DNA of 32,360 nucleotides, taken from Clostridia bacterium. Lineage in GTDB: Bacteria > Bacillota > Clostridia > TANB77 > CAG-508. The position numbers and the translations under genes are program-made. The stretch is taken from positions 1-32,360 of the forward strand of contig JAGBDU010000018.1 of assembly GCA_017937285.1 (NCBI GenBank). The letters are read 5' to 3'. The number at the start of each line of letters is the position of its first letter. Within the stretch, counting starts at the first letter, position 1. The notes beneath the pieces are model-generated. The model had not been told where the DNA came from. It saw only the letters and a list, made by a program, of their open reading frames with translations, and did no database searches. Shown one piece after another: positions 1 to 7,725 of the stretch.

Positions 1-70
1 AAGGTAATTAGTGAACTTTATTTCAAGCTATATATTTTTGAGTGTGCTAAATAAAAGCATACAAAACATT

Positions 71-186
71 TCTGGTGATGATTACATGGAGGAAATACCT
101 GTTCCCATACCGAACACAGAAGTCAAGCTCCAATGTGCCGACGATATTTACGGGTTACCCTGTTGAGAAAATAGGTTGTTGCCAGA
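71..186 (+). rRNA. rrf: 5S ribosomal RNA
   Basis: About 116 nt with the typical 5S core: CCCATACCGAACACAGAAG followed by the loop around CGATATTTACGGGTTACCC, and complementary ends (TCTGGTG at the 5' end, TTGCCAGA at the 3' end) that form helix I. It is the last gene of an rRNA operon whose 23S gene would lie left of the window; positions 1-70 are AT-rich spacer. The exact ends are inferred from helix I. Confidence 0.95.
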
Positions 187-201
187 TTTTATTATTTTTA
201 T

Positions 202-252
202 AATAAAGCATAGATTAGAGATACATTTTATATTTTTAATCTATGCTTTATT
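202..252 (+). terminator. rRNA operon trailer hairpin, candidate terminator
   Basis: A perfect 16-bp inverted repeat (202-217 with 237-252, 19-nt loop) lies just after the 5S gene. The 3' side carries only a weak T-rich stretch, so termination efficiency is uncertain. An in-frame ATG at 243 inside the right arm is not a plausible start for the next gene. Confidence 0.6.
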
Positions 253-290
253 TGGATAAAATACGTAATCCACAAGAAGAGGTAAGGAAT

Positions 291-884
291 ATGTCAAGAG
301 AAATATGGAAGGCTGGAACATTTATATACCCAATACCAGCAGTAATGGTAACTTCTGGAACTTATGAAAATCCAAACATAATGACTGTTGCATGGACTGG
401 AATAATAAATACAAATCCGGCTATGTGTTACATTTCAGTAAGGCCAGAAAGATATTCGTATAATTTAATAAAAGATAATGGTGAATTTGTTATTAATTTA
501 ACAAATGAAAAGCTAGCATTTGCAACAGATTGGTGTGGTGTAAGATCAGGAGCCAAATACGATAAATTTAAAGAAATGAATTTAACAAAAGAAAAAGCAA
601 AATATGTAAAATGTCCAATAATAAAGGAAAGTCCAGTTGCAATAGAGTGTAAAGTCAGAAAAATAGAAGAACTTGGTAGTCATCATATGATAATTGCTGA
701 TATATTATCAATAGATGCAGACAAACAATATATAGATGAAAATGGTACTTTTGATATTTCAAAATGTGACTTAATTGCATATTCTAATGGAAAATATTAT
801 ACTTTGGGTAAAAAAATAGGAAAATTTGGATTTTCGGTAGAAAAAAAGAAGAAGAAAAGCAAAAATAAATCTTTTAGAGGTTGA
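291..884 (+). CDS. flavin reductase-like domain protein (FMN-binding split barrel)
   Basis: A 197-residue protein of the flavin reductase-like family, a flavodoxin-independent FMN-binding split barrel. The sequence shows the characteristic order: an N-terminal PIPAVMVTSG strand, NIMTVAWTGIINTNPAM, a Y-S-Y-N-L-I segment followed by EFVINL, and a central SGAKYDKF region (family HSG.DKF-like motif). Such proteins bind FMN and often act as NAD(P)H:FMN oxidoreductases or have unknown redox partners; the substrate cannot be told here. The start at 291 is chosen because AAGAGGTAAGG lies just upstream; the frame is open back to 243, inside a hairpin. The C-terminus is a lysine-rich tail that is not part of the fold. 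The stop codon overlaps the -35 box of the next operon. Confidence 0.88.
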   Translation: MSREIWKAGTFIYPIPAVMVTSGTYENPNIMTVAWTGIINTNPAMCYISVRPERYSYNLIKDNGEFVINLTNEKLAFATDWCGVRSGAKYDKFKEMNLTKEKAKYVKCPIIKESPVAIECKVRKIEELGSHHMIIADILSIDADKQYIDENGTFDISKCDLIAYSNGKYYTLGKKIGKFGFSVEKKKKKSKNKSFRG

Positions 885-909
885 CATATCTAAAAACAAG
901 TGATAAAAT
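881..909 (+). promoter_or_regulatory. sigma-A type promoter of the rpmG-secE-nusG operon
   Basis: TTGACA (881-886) and TAAAAT (904-909) are separated by 17 bp, about 75 bp upstream of rpmG. The -35 box overlaps the stop codon of the preceding gene. Confidence 0.8.
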
Positions 910-984
910 ATTTAAGCATATGATTTAAGAAAATATAGCCTATATATAAATATAGCAAAAATAAATAGCTGGAGGTGTATCTAA

Positions 985-1149
985 ATGGCTGCAAAAGGAG
1001 CAAGAGAATCAATAACATTAGCATGTTCAGATTGTAAAAGAAGAAATTATACAACTGAAAAAAACAAAAAGAATAATACAGATAGACTTGAAATAGTTAA
1101 ATACTGTCCATTCTGCAAAAAACGTACAACACATAAAGAAACAAAATAA
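985..1149 (+). CDS. rpmG: 50S ribosomal protein L33
   Basis: A 54-residue L33 protein of the large ribosomal subunit. It starts [10 protein letters not shown] and contains two zinc-ribbon pairs, CSDC (residues 14-17) and CPFC (41-44), so this is the zinc-binding (C+) form of L33. The length is normal. A GGAGGTG ribosome binding site lies just upstream. The order rpmG-secE-nusG-rplK-rplA is a standard bacterial arrangement and supports the call. It is too short for many ORF screens but every feature of the family is present. Confidence 0.96.
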   Translation: MAAKGARESITLACSDCKRRNYTTEKNKKNNTDRLEIVKYCPFCKKRTTHKETK

Positions 1150-1170
1150 CCTTTCTAAGGAGGAATCTTA

Positions 1171-1593
1171 ATGGCTAAAGATGAAAAAAATAAAAAAAAT
1201 AAAGAACCAAAAAATAGTTTTCTTAAAGAATCAAAAGCAGAGCTAAAAAAAGTTAATTGGCCAAAACCAAAACGTTTAGCAAATGATACTGCAACTGTTA
1301 TTGGAATTGTATTAATCGTTGCAATTATAGTATTTTTATTAGATCTAGCGTTTCTAACATTAAACGAACAATTAATTATAAGAAGTGAAGAAAAAATAAA
1401 AAATTCAACAAGCAATTCTATAGTTACTGAAAATATAGAAACAACAGAAAATAACGAATCAGTAAATACTGAATTAGAAACAGAAAATTCTTCAGAAACA
1501 ATAGAAAACACAGAAAATATAAACAATGAAAATACAGAAAATGCAGAAAATGCAGTGCAAGATACAGAAACAGAAAATAACTCAGCTGAATAA
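1171..1593 (+). CDS. secE: preprotein translocase subunit SecE with a long acidic C-terminal extension
   Basis: SecE is the small essential subunit that clamps the SecY channel. Residues 1-70 are a normal single-span SecE: a Lys-rich start, the conserved ELKKVNWPKPKRL amphipathic helix (about residues 24-36), then a membrane helix (about 43-65). The protein continues for about 70 more residues, made almost only of E, N, T, S, I and V with repeated TENxENTE-like runs. Typical single-span SecE ends soon after the membrane helix. In the known topology the C-terminus is extracytoplasmic, so the tail would face outside. No stop codon or frameshift separates the parts; nusG follows 37 bp later. Confidence 0.93.
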   Translation: MAKDEKNKKNKEPKNSFLKESKAELKKVNWPKPKRLANDTATVIGIVLIVAIIVFLLDLAFLTLNEQLIIRSEEKIKNSTSNSIVTENIETTENNESVNTELETENSSETIENTENINNENTENAENAVQDTETENNSAE

Positions 1594-1630
1594 TCTTTAA
1601 GAATACAATTATAAAGGGAGGCTAGAAAAA

Positions 1631-2164
1631 ATGTCTCGAGAAAACGAGGAGTTAATTCCAAGATGGTATGTAGTGCATACATATTCAGGTTATGAAAATA
1701 AAGTAAAAACAGACTTAGAAAAGACTGTTAAAAACAGAGAACTTGAAGATTTCTTTTTTGATATAATTGTACCAATGGAAGAGCAGATAGAAATAAAAGA
1801 TGGAAAGAGAAAAACTAATTTAAAAAAAGTTTTTCCTGGATATGTTTTAATAAAAATGATAGTTACAGAGCAAACATGGTATATCGTAAGAAATACAAGA
1901 GGTGTCACTGGGTTTGTTGGTTCAGGAACAGATCCAATTCCACTTACTGATGAAGAAATCAGAAGTATGGGATTTGAAAAAGCTGCAATAAATGTTGATT
2001 ATGATGTAAATGATTCTGTAAAAATTATAGATGGTGCATTTTCTGAATGTGTAGGAACAGTACAAGAAATTAATAAAGAAAAACATAAAGTAAGAGTATT
2101 AGTTTCTATGTTTGGAAGAGAAACACCAGTAGAACTTGAATTTTCTCAGGTACAAAAATTATAA
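1631..2164 (+). CDS. nusG: transcription termination/antitermination protein NusG
   Basis: A 177-residue NusG. The N-terminal NGN domain begins RWYVVHTYSGYENKV and includes FPGYVLIKM and WYIVRNTRGVTGFVG; the C-terminal KOW domain (about residues 120-177) contains DGAFSECVGTVQEIN and the ending FGRETPVELEFSQVQKL. It binds RNA polymerase, modulates pausing and links transcription to ribosomes or Rho. Length is normal. GGGAGGC upstream gives a good ribosome binding site. It lies between secE and rplK, as in most bacteria. Confidence 0.97.
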   Translation: MSRENEELIPRWYVVHTYSGYENKVKTDLEKTVKNRELEDFFFDIIVPMEEQIEIKDGKRKTNLKKVFPGYVLIKMIVTEQTWYIVRNTRGVTGFVGSGTDPIPLTDEEIRSMGFEKAAINVDYDVNDSVKIIDGAFSECVGTVQEINKEKHKVRVLVSMFGRETPVELEFSQVQKL

Positions 2165-2233
2165 TTAATAAGTTAATAATTTAAAATTACATAAATTATT
2201 TTGTCAATATCATATTAAAGGAGGTGCAATAAA

Positions 2234-2662
2234 GTGGCAGATAAAGAAGAAAACAAAATTATTAAACTACAAATTCCTGCAGGAAAAGCTACACCAGCTC
2301 CACCAGTAGGACCAGCTTTAGGAGCAAGTGGTGTTAATATTATGCAATTCGTTAAAGAATTTAACGACAGAACAGCTAATCAACCTGGAATGATAATACC
2401 AGTTGTTATTACTGTTCATAAAGATAAATCTTTTGAATTCGTAACAAAAGTACCACCAGTAGCAGTTTTAATAAAAAAAGCTGCTAAAATAGAAAAAGCT
2501 TCAGGAAAGCCAAATAAAGAAAAAGTTGCTACAATAACAAAAGCTCAAGTTAAAGAAATAGCTGAACAAAAAATGCCAGACTTAAATGCTGCATCATTAG
2601 AAGCTGCAATGAGTATGGTTGCTGGAACAGCTCGTTCTATGGGTGTTGTAGTTGCTGAATAA
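2234..2662 (+). CDS. rplK: 50S ribosomal protein L11
   Basis: A 142-residue L11, which binds 23S rRNA at the GTPase-associated centre. The signature [16 protein letters not shown] is near the N-terminus, followed by [10 protein letters not shown] and the RNA-binding C-terminal half ending [19 protein letters not shown] (here [10 protein letters not shown]). Translation starts at GTG 2234, set by AAAGGAGGTG just upstream; no ATG fits. It is followed by rplA 54 bp later in one operon. Confidence 0.97.
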   Translation: MADKEENKIIKLQIPAGKATPAPPVGPALGASGVNIMQFVKEFNDRTANQPGMIIPVVITVHKDKSFEFVTKVPPVAVLIKKAAKIEKASGKPNKEKVATITKAQVKEIAEQKMPDLNAASLEAAMSMVAGTARSMGVVVAE

Positions 2663-2716
2663 TATTAAAAATAAATTGGGAGAATGTATATTCGTTAGAA
2701 CCAAAGGAGGATTAAA

Positions 2717-3403
2717 ATGAAAAAAAATGGAAAGAGATATCAAGAATGTGAAAAACTTGTTGATAAATCAAAAGTATATCCAGTAGCAGAAGCTATAGAG
2801 ATATTAGAAAAAATGCCAAAAGCAAAATTTGATGAAACTGTTGAATTACATGTAAAATTAGGAGTTGATTCTAAACATGCTGATCAACAAGTTAGAGGTA
2901 CTACAGTACTTCCAAATGGAACAGGTAAAACTTTAAAAGTTTTAGTATTCGCAAAAGGACCTAAAGCAGAAGAAGCAGTTAAAGCTGGAGCTGACTTTGT
3001 TGGTGCTGAAGAATTAATACCAAAAATCGAAAAAGAAAACTGGTTTGATTATGATGTAATTGTAGCTACACCTGATATGATGGGTGTTGTTGGTAGATTA
3101 GGTAAAGTATTAGGACCAAAAGGATTAATGCCAAATCCTAAATCTGGAACAGTAACAATGGATGTTACAAAAGCTATACAAGAAATCAAATCTGGTAAAG
3201 TTGAATATAGATTAGACAAAACTAATATAATTCACTTAGGATTTGGTAAGGTTTCATTTGGTAAAGAAAAATTAGTAGAAAATTATGATGCAATAATGTC
3301 AGCTATTGTAAAAGCTAAACCAGCAGCAGCAAAGGGACAATACATTAAAAGTGTTGCAATTTCTACTACTATGGGACCTAGTATGTATATTGATCAAAAA
3401 TAA
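2717..3403 (+). CDS. rplA: 50S ribosomal protein L1
   Basis: A 228-residue L1, the stalk protein that assists release of deacylated tRNA and in many bacteria represses its own operon by binding mRNA. Key features: [16 protein letters not shown] at the start, the [19 protein letters not shown] segment, and domain II with [17 protein letters not shown]. Length is normal. AAAGGAGG lies 7-8 bp before the ATG. The gene closes the upstream part of the operon; an L10 leader follows before rplJ. Confidence 0.97.
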   Translation: MKKNGKRYQECEKLVDKSKVYPVAEAIEILEKMPKAKFDETVELHVKLGVDSKHADQQVRGTTVLPNGTGKTLKVLVFAKGPKAEEAVKAGADFVGAEELIPKIEKENWFDYDVIVATPDMMGVVGRLGKVLGPKGLMPNPKSGTVTMDVTKAIQEIKSGKVEYRLDKTNIIHLGFGKVSFGKEKLVENYDAIMSAIVKAKPAAAKGQYIKSVAISTTMGPSMYIDQK

Positions 3404-3414
3404 TTTATAAATAA

Positions 3415-3532
3415 ATAGCCAAAGAAAGTAGGCATATATAAGTCCTACCGAGGCATTATATGGAACGGATTTATCCAATCTTTATTATGCCTTTGCAGGC
3501 TATGAAGATTGGATTTATTTTTGCAAATTTTT
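3415..3532 (+). promoter_or_regulatory. ribosomal protein L10 leader with transcription attenuator
   Basis: The 5' untranslated region of rplJ has L10-leader features: a closing stem ATAGCC/GGCTAT (3415-3420 with 3498-3503) and an inner GTAGG/CCTAC arm. A perfect 10-bp stem (3473-3482 with 3505-3514) is followed by a T-rich run to 3532, which looks like an intrinsic terminator. A competing 6-bp pairing AGGCAT/ATGCCT (3451-3456 with 3487-3492) would span its left arm and act as an antiterminator. In Bacillus subtilis the L10(L12)4 complex controls rplJL by attenuation at such a leader; the same is inferred here. Confidence 0.85.
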
Positions 3533-3552
3533 TAGGAGGTGAAATCAAAAAA

Positions 3553-4050
3553 ATGGCAAGCGAAAAAGTTTTAAAACAAAAAGAAGAATTAGTAAAAGCT
3601 TTAGCAGAAAGAATGAAATCTGCAAAAGTTATTATATTAACAGATTACAGAGGAATTAATGTTGAAGATGTAACAAAATTAAGATCAGACTTAAGAAATG
3701 TAAATTCAGAATATAAAGTTATAAAAAACAACATTATAAAAAGAGCCCTTGATATGAATGGTGAATCAGGTCTTGATGATTTATTAGTAGGACCAACAGC
3801 AATATTAATGGGTGATGAAGATTATTTAGAGCCATCAAAAGTTATATATAACTTTACAAAAAATAATGATTTTTATAAAATCAAAGGTGGTATAATAGAC
3901 GGAAAAGTTATGACAGCAGAAGAAATAATTGCTCTTGCTAAACTTCCATCAAGACAAGAATTACTTGCAAAACTTGCTGGATGCTTACTTGCAAATATTT
4001 CAAAATTGGCTGTTGCACTTGACCAAGTTAAAGCACAAAAAGAAGCTTAA
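3553..4050 (+). CDS. rplJ: 50S ribosomal protein L10
   Basis: A 165-residue L10, the base of the L7/L12 stalk. It starts MASEKVLKQKEELVKAL, contains ILTDYRGINVEDVTKLR and VIKNNIIKRAL, and ends in the alpha-helix that binds L7/L12 dimers. The frame is open back to 3460, but those upstream codons are the L10 leader; ATG 3553 follows TTAGGAGGTG at a good distance and gives the normal family length. Expression is probably controlled by the leader just upstream. Confidence 0.96.
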   Translation: MASEKVLKQKEELVKALAERMKSAKVIILTDYRGINVEDVTKLRSDLRNVNSEYKVIKNNIIKRALDMNGESGLDDLLVGPTAILMGDEDYLEPSKVIYNFTKNNDFYKIKGGIIDGKVMTAEEIIALAKLPSRQELLAKLAGCLLANISKLAVALDQVKAQKEA

Positions 4051-4110
4051 TTTTAGAAATATTTTAGTGAGTTTATTAATATAATGGCTAAGCAATATCA
4101 ATATTTGAAA

Positions 4111-4170
4111 CATATCAATAAAATATTTAAAATACATCAATAAAATATTTGGAATATCTTAATAAAATAT
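4111..4170 (+). repeat. 22-bp AT-rich tandem repeat between rplJ and rplL
   Basis: Three imperfect copies of a unit containing CAATAAAATATTT occur with a 22-bp period in the 301-bp gap between rplJ and rplL (4051-4351). Apart from these repeats and the small hairpin at 4311-4324, the gap is AT-rich and shows no gene or clear promoter. Confidence 0.65.
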
Positions 4171-4310
4171 ATAATTGCAATATATGATAAACATATTGAA
4201 ATATAGTTTATTATTGAAAATAAACGAAACAAAAAATAAAAATATAGTAAATACTAATTATAATATAATTAAATATAACAATAATTAGATTTGTAAAATT
4301 AAAATAAAAA

Positions 4311-4324
4311 GAGTGAAAACACTC
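4311..4324 (+). promoter_or_regulatory. small hairpin upstream of the rplL ribosome binding site
   Basis: A perfect 5-bp stem GAGTG/CACTC with an AAAA loop lies 15 bp upstream of the AGGAGG of rplL. It could be an RNA-processing or stabilising hairpin that helps produce the extra L7/L12 needed for the stalk; this role is a guess. Confidence 0.35.
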
Positions 4325-4351
4325 AAAATAAATAAATAGGAGGATTTTAAA

Positions 4352-4714
4352 ATGAGTAAAGAAGAAATGATTGAAGAAATCAAAAAAATGACAGTAGTTG
4401 AATTAGCTGATTTAGTAAAAGCTATAGAAGAAGAATTTGGAGTATCTGCAGCAGCAGTTGCAGCACCAGCAGCAGGAGCAGCAGGAGCTGCAGCTGAAGA
4501 AAAAACATCTTTCAATGTAGTATTAAAAGATGCTGGAGCTAACAAAATCCAAGTAATCAAAGTTGTTAGAGATGCAACAGGATTAGGATTAAAAGAAGCT
4601 AAAGATTTAGTTGATGGAGCACCAAAAGCAGTTAAAGAAGGAGCAAGCAAAGAAGAAGCAGAAGAATTAAAAGCTAAATTCGAAGCTGCAGGAGCTGTAA
4701 TTGAATTACAATAA
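4352..4714 (+). CDS. rplL: 50S ribosomal protein L7/L12
   Basis: A 120-residue L7/L12. The N-terminal dimerisation part is [20 protein letters not shown], a flexible Ala-rich hinge follows (about residues 33-50, many A and G), and the C-terminal factor-binding domain has [20 protein letters not shown] and [13 protein letters not shown]. It recruits translational GTPases. AATAGGAGG is the ribosome binding site. A strong terminator follows at once, so it ends the rplJ-rplL unit. Confidence 0.97.
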   Translation: MSKEEMIEEIKKMTVVELADLVKAIEEEFGVSAAAVAAPAAGAAGAAAEEKTSFNVVLKDAGANKIQVIKVVRDATGLGLKEAKDLVDGAPKAVKEGASKEEAEELKAKFEAAGAVIELQ

Positions 4715-4721
4715 TATATAG

Positions 4722-4757
4722 AAAATGTTATGCACTTTTGTTGTGCATAGCATTTTT
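4722..4757 (+). terminator. intrinsic terminator after rplL
   Basis: A 14-bp stem with one G-U pair (4722-4735 with 4743-4756, 7-nt loop) is followed by a T-run. It ends the ribosomal protein cluster. Confidence 0.9.
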
Positions 4758-4870
4758 ATATTATAAGAAAAATCTTGCTCAGATAGTTATTACAAGTAAC
4801 AGTTAAAAGCAAACAATTCCAAAGAGATGATATTACAAAAATAGATATTAATAAGTAACACGTACCTGTT

Positions 4871-4945
4871 AAAAGATTGCATATTTAATGACATAAAAGA
4901 TGGTAACTTGTAAAAGTAAATGACATAAAAGATTGCATATTTAAT
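4871..4945 (+). repeat. direct repeats upstream of plsX
   Basis: A 19-bp sequence beginning AAAAGATTGCATATTT is present at 4871-4889 and again at 4927-4945; a third part-copy of ATGACATAAAAGAT lies between. The 306-bp gap 4715-5020 otherwise holds the rplL terminator and the plsX promoter. The second copy ends just before the plsX -35 box, so the repeats could be regulatory or just slippage products. Confidence 0.7.
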
Positions 4946-4955
4946 AACATTTTTA

Positions 4956-4984
4956 TTGACTTTATATATGTAAAGTAATAAAAT
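4956..4984 (+). promoter_or_regulatory. plsX promoter
   Basis: TTGACT (4956-4961) and TAAAAT (4979-4984) are 17 bp apart and sit about 37 bp upstream of the plsX start codon. Confidence 0.75.
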
Positions 4985-5020
4985 AAAGAAACAAATATAC
5001 AATAAAATATGGAGGAATAT

Positions 5021-6082
5021 ATGAAAATTTTATTTGATGCTATGGGTGGAGATAATGCACCAGAAGCAAATATAAGAGGTGCTGTTTCAGCAATTAGTGA
5101 AATCGATGCAGAAATCATTTTAATTGGAAATGAAAAAATTTTGAAAGAGAAAATAAAAGAAATATACGGTAAAGATAGTATAGAAGAAATAAATGATAGA
5201 TTAAAAATCATAAATGCTGAAGAAGAAATAACTATGGAAGATAGTCCAACAAAAGCAATAAAAACAAAAAAAGATTCTTCGATGGTAGTAGGGTTTAATA
5301 TGTTAAAAAATTGTGAAGGCGATGTTTTTTTATCTGCAGGAAATTCAGGAGCATTACTAGCAGGAGCAACTTTATTAGTTGGAAGGATTAAAGGAATCGA
5401 TAGGCCAGCTTTGGCTGCTATGTTACCAGCATTTGAAAGTAGATTTTTGCTAATGGATGCAGGTGCAAATACAAATTGTAAAACTATTAATATATTACAG
5501 TTTGCTCAAATGGCAAGTATTTATCTAAAAAATACATATAAAATAGAAAATCCTAAAATTGGACTTCTTAATAATGGAACTGAAGAAACAAAAGGTAATG
5601 AATTGATGAAAGAATCATATAAATTATTAAAGGAAAATTCAGAAGCCTATGGATTTAACTTTTATGGCAATATAGAAGGAAGAGAAGCTTTTTCTGGAGA
5701 AGTAGATGCTGTTGTTACAGATGGATTTACAGGTAATATATTCTTAAAAACTACAGAGGGTGTAGGCAAGATGGTTAAATCTAATCTAAAAAAAGAAGCT
5801 AGTAGGAGTATTTTTTCTAAAATTTCTTTATTACCAGCTATGCCAATTATAAAAAGATTTGGAAAGTCAATGGATTATAAAGAATATGGTGGTGCTTTAT
5901 TTTTAGGCGTAAAAAAACCTGTGATAAAAGCTCATGGAAGTAGTGATGAAAAATTATTTGTATATACATTAAAACAAGCTGTAAATTTTGTTAATGATAA
6001 AACTGTCGATAATATAATTGAAAAATATAAAGATATAGATCTAAACAAACAAGTTGATGTAGTAACTCAAAATAAGAATTAA
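5021..6082 (+). CDS. plsX: phosphate acyltransferase PlsX
   Basis: A 353-residue PlsX, the peripheral membrane enzyme that converts acyl-ACP plus phosphate to acyl-phosphate, the substrate of PlsY at the start of phospholipid synthesis. The family opening ILFDAMGGDNAP is present (DAMGGD at residues 6-11), as are DVFLSAGNSGALLAG, the LMDAGAN segment and VVTDGFTGNIFLKTTEG. The start at 5021 follows GGAGG at 5011-5015; the frame is open 4 codons further upstream, through the ribosome binding site. acpP usually follows plsX; here a 223-bp inserted element separates them. Confidence 0.96.
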   Translation: MKILFDAMGGDNAPEANIRGAVSAISEIDAEIILIGNEKILKEKIKEIYGKDSIEEINDRLKIINAEEEITMEDSPTKAIKTKKDSSMVVGFNMLKNCEGDVFLSAGNSGALLAGATLLVGRIKGIDRPALAAMLPAFESRFLLMDAGANTNCKTINILQFAQMASIYLKNTYKIENPKIGLLNNGTEETKGNELMKESYKLLKENSEAYGFNFYGNIEGREAFSGEVDAVVTDGFTGNIFLKTTEGVGKMVKSNLKKEASRSIFSKISLLPAMPIIKRFGKSMDYKEYGGALFLGVKKPVIKAHGSSDEKLFVYTLKQAVNFVNDKTVDNIIEKYKDIDLNKQVDVVTQNKN

Positions 6083-6096
6083 ATACATATAAAATA

Positions 6097-6335
6097 ATTT
6101 TAACGTTACTATTCACAGCCATTTTTTTAGAGTAGTGGAAAAGGGATTATATTATAAAAAATGCAATGACGCGCAGTTTGGGAGCCATAGGACCTCATTG
6201 CCAGCCATCATTTTAAAGCATTTAATTTATACATTTTTCTTAACTCTAGCCTGCCGACCAGTAAGGAATGGAATTTTTTATAATATAATCCCTTTGGAAC
6301 GGCTTACCTTTAGCTGTGAATTGTAACATTTTAAC
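6097..6335 (+). mobile_element. MITE-like element, complete copy with 8-bp target duplication
   Basis: A 223-bp element (6105-6327) with inverted ends GTTACTATTCACAGC and, on the right in reverse complement, GTTACAATTCACAGC. A further 22-bp perfect inverted repeat lies inside (6140-6161 with 6274-6295). The element is flanked by a perfect direct repeat ATTTTAAC (6097-6104 and 6328-6335). There is no transposase; a 63-codon open frame inside lacks a ribosome binding site and is not counted as a gene. Together with its relatives at 26665 and elsewhere, this indicates a family moved in trans. An 18-bp direct repeat (6083-6100 and 6340-6357) also brackets the insert. Fills most of the 353-bp plsX-acpP gap. 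Confidence 0.85.
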
Positions 6336-6435
6336 ATTTATACATATAAAATAATTTATAAAAAAATCTTGACTTTTTTTGGTACATATATTATTGTAGT
6401 AAATATAGGATATATTTTGAAAGGGGGTGAACTGA

Positions 6436-6684
6436 ATGGGTTCAGATAACGAGCTTTTCGAGAAAGTTAAAGAAATAATTGTTGAACAATTAGGAGCAAA
6501 TGCAGAAGCAGTAAAAATGGAAGCTTCTTTTATAGATGATTTAGGAGCAGATTCTTTAGATATAGTAGAATTAATAATGGCATTAGAAGAAGAATTCGAT
6601 ACAGAAATACCAGATGCTGATGCAGAAAAAATAGTAACAGTTGGAGATGTTGTTGATTACATCAAAGAACATGTTGAACAATAA
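6436..6684 (+). CDS. acpP: acyl carrier protein
   Basis: An 82-residue acyl carrier protein for fatty acid synthesis. The phosphopantetheine attachment site is the Ser in [15 protein letters not shown] (about residue 39), followed by the acidic helix [16 protein letters not shown] and the ending [22 protein letters not shown] ribosome binding site precedes the ATG. A possible promoter starts at TTGACT (6368) but its -10 box is weak. An intrinsic terminator follows, so the gene may be transcribed alone. Confidence 0.97.
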   Translation: MGSDNELFEKVKEIIVEQLGANAEAVKMEASFIDDLGADSLDIVELIMALEEEFDTEIPDADAEKIVTVGDVVDYIKEHVEQ

Positions 6685-6691
6685 TAAAATT

Positions 6692-6716
6692 GAAAGGGTA
6701 AATCCTTTCTTTTTTT
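6692..6716 (+). terminator. intrinsic terminator after acpP
   Basis: Stem GAAAGG/CCTTTC (6692-6697 with 6704-6709) followed by seven to eight T residues. Confidence 0.85.
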
Positions 6717-6876
6717 AATAATTTTTATAAAGGAAACGTATTAATTTTATATAAGTCGCAAAATTAAAGTATATATTATCTTTAGCAAAAAAATTAGAAG
6801 TTATAAAATAAATTATAATAGATACAAAATTAAAATGATAATATTAGTATAAGAAAGATTAAAAGTAATAAAAAAA

Positions 6877-6905
6877 TTGACAAAAGAAATAAAATTAAAT
6901 TTATA
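6877..6905 (+). promoter_or_regulatory. candidate rnc promoter
   Basis: TTGACA (6877-6882) is followed after 17 bp by TTTATA (6900-6905); TATAGT at 6902-6907 is an alternative -10. The rest of the 280-bp acpP-rnc gap is AT-rich without other visible features. Confidence 0.55.
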
Positions 6906-6964
6906 GTAGGTTTATAGGTACATCCGATTTAAAAATCTAAATATTATTATATAAGGAAATATAG

Positions 6965-7636
6965 ATGGAGTTTGAGAAATTAGAGGAAAGCATTGGATAT
7001 GTGTTTAAAAATAAAGTGCTATTAAAAAAGGCATTAACACATACATCATATGCTTATGAAAATAAAGTAGAAAGTAATGAAAAATTGGAATTTTTGGGTG
7101 ATAGTATATTAGAGTTTATATCTAGTAAATACATATACAATAATTATCAAAAATTAAAAGAAGGAGAAATGACTAAAGTTAGAGCTGATGTTGTATGTGA
7201 AAGAAGTTTATATAAAATAGCTTGTAAGCATAATTTTAGTGATTTCTTATATCTTGGAAAAAGTCAAAAAGCTAATGAAAAAGACGTTAGACCAGCAATA
7301 TTGGCAGATAGTGTTGAAGCAGTAATAGCAGCAATATATTTTGATTCAGGATTAGAAGAAGCAGAAAAATTTATCATAAAAAATTTAAAAAATCCGATAA
7401 AAATAGCAACTGATCATGTTGGAATGAAAGATTATAAAACCGTATTACAAGAAAAATTACAGGTTCATGGAGCTGTTATAATTAAGTACAATATTATTAA
7501 GGAATTTGGACCAGACCATGATAAAAATTTTGTTGCAGAGGTTATATGTGATGGAAAAACTTTAGCTGAGGGAACAGGAAAAAACAAAAAAATGGCAGAA
7601 ATGGAAGCCGCAAGAAAAGCATTATTAAATATGTAA
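6965..7636 (+). CDS. rnc: ribonuclease III
   Basis: A 223-residue RNase III that cuts double-stranded RNA, including rRNA precursors. The catalytic signature NEKLEFLGDSIL is at residues 38-49 with E42 and D46; the second metal site is D115 and E118 in ILADSVEAVIAAIYFD. The C-terminal third (about 155-223) is a double-stranded RNA-binding domain ending AEGTGKNKKMAEMEAARKAL. Length is normal. The gene follows acpP as in many Firmicutes; in many Clostridia a radical SAM gene and smc follow, and here the radical SAM gene is present. RNase III would be the natural processor of the small-RNA duplexes proposed near 15,400. Confidence 0.97.
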   Translation: MEFEKLEESIGYVFKNKVLLKKALTHTSYAYENKVESNEKLEFLGDSILEFISSKYIYNNYQKLKEGEMTKVRADVVCERSLYKIACKHNFSDFLYLGKSQKANEKDVRPAILADSVEAVIAAIYFDSGLEEAEKFIIKNLKNPIKIATDHVGMKDYKTVLQEKLQVHGAVIIKYNIIKEFGPDHDKNFVAEVICDGKTLAEGTGKNKKMAEMEAARKALLNM

Positions 7637-7725
7637 TTAATATGGAGGTATAGTTTGATAAAATGTTATATTTTTTCATAACTATGTGTACCTTTTAGTA
7701 AAGCAAGAAAGGAATGGATTATTTT

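Noticed and set aside
1155..1682. 175-codon leftward frame opposite secE
   Set aside because: It is the mirror of the repetitive secE tail; secE has the family motif, ribosome binding site and gene order.
4111..4170. CRISPR-like array between rplJ and rplL
   Set aside because: The 22-bp units are directly adjacent with no unique spacers, only three copies, and no cas genes are in the window.
4790..5211. Leftward frames upstream of and over plsX
   Set aside because: They run through the direct repeats, the promoter and the start of plsX and show no ribosome binding site or recognisable domain.
6135..6326. 63-codon rightward open frame between plsX and acpP
   Set aside because: It lies wholly within the MITE-like element, has no ribosome binding site and follows the inverted repeats rather than a protein pattern.
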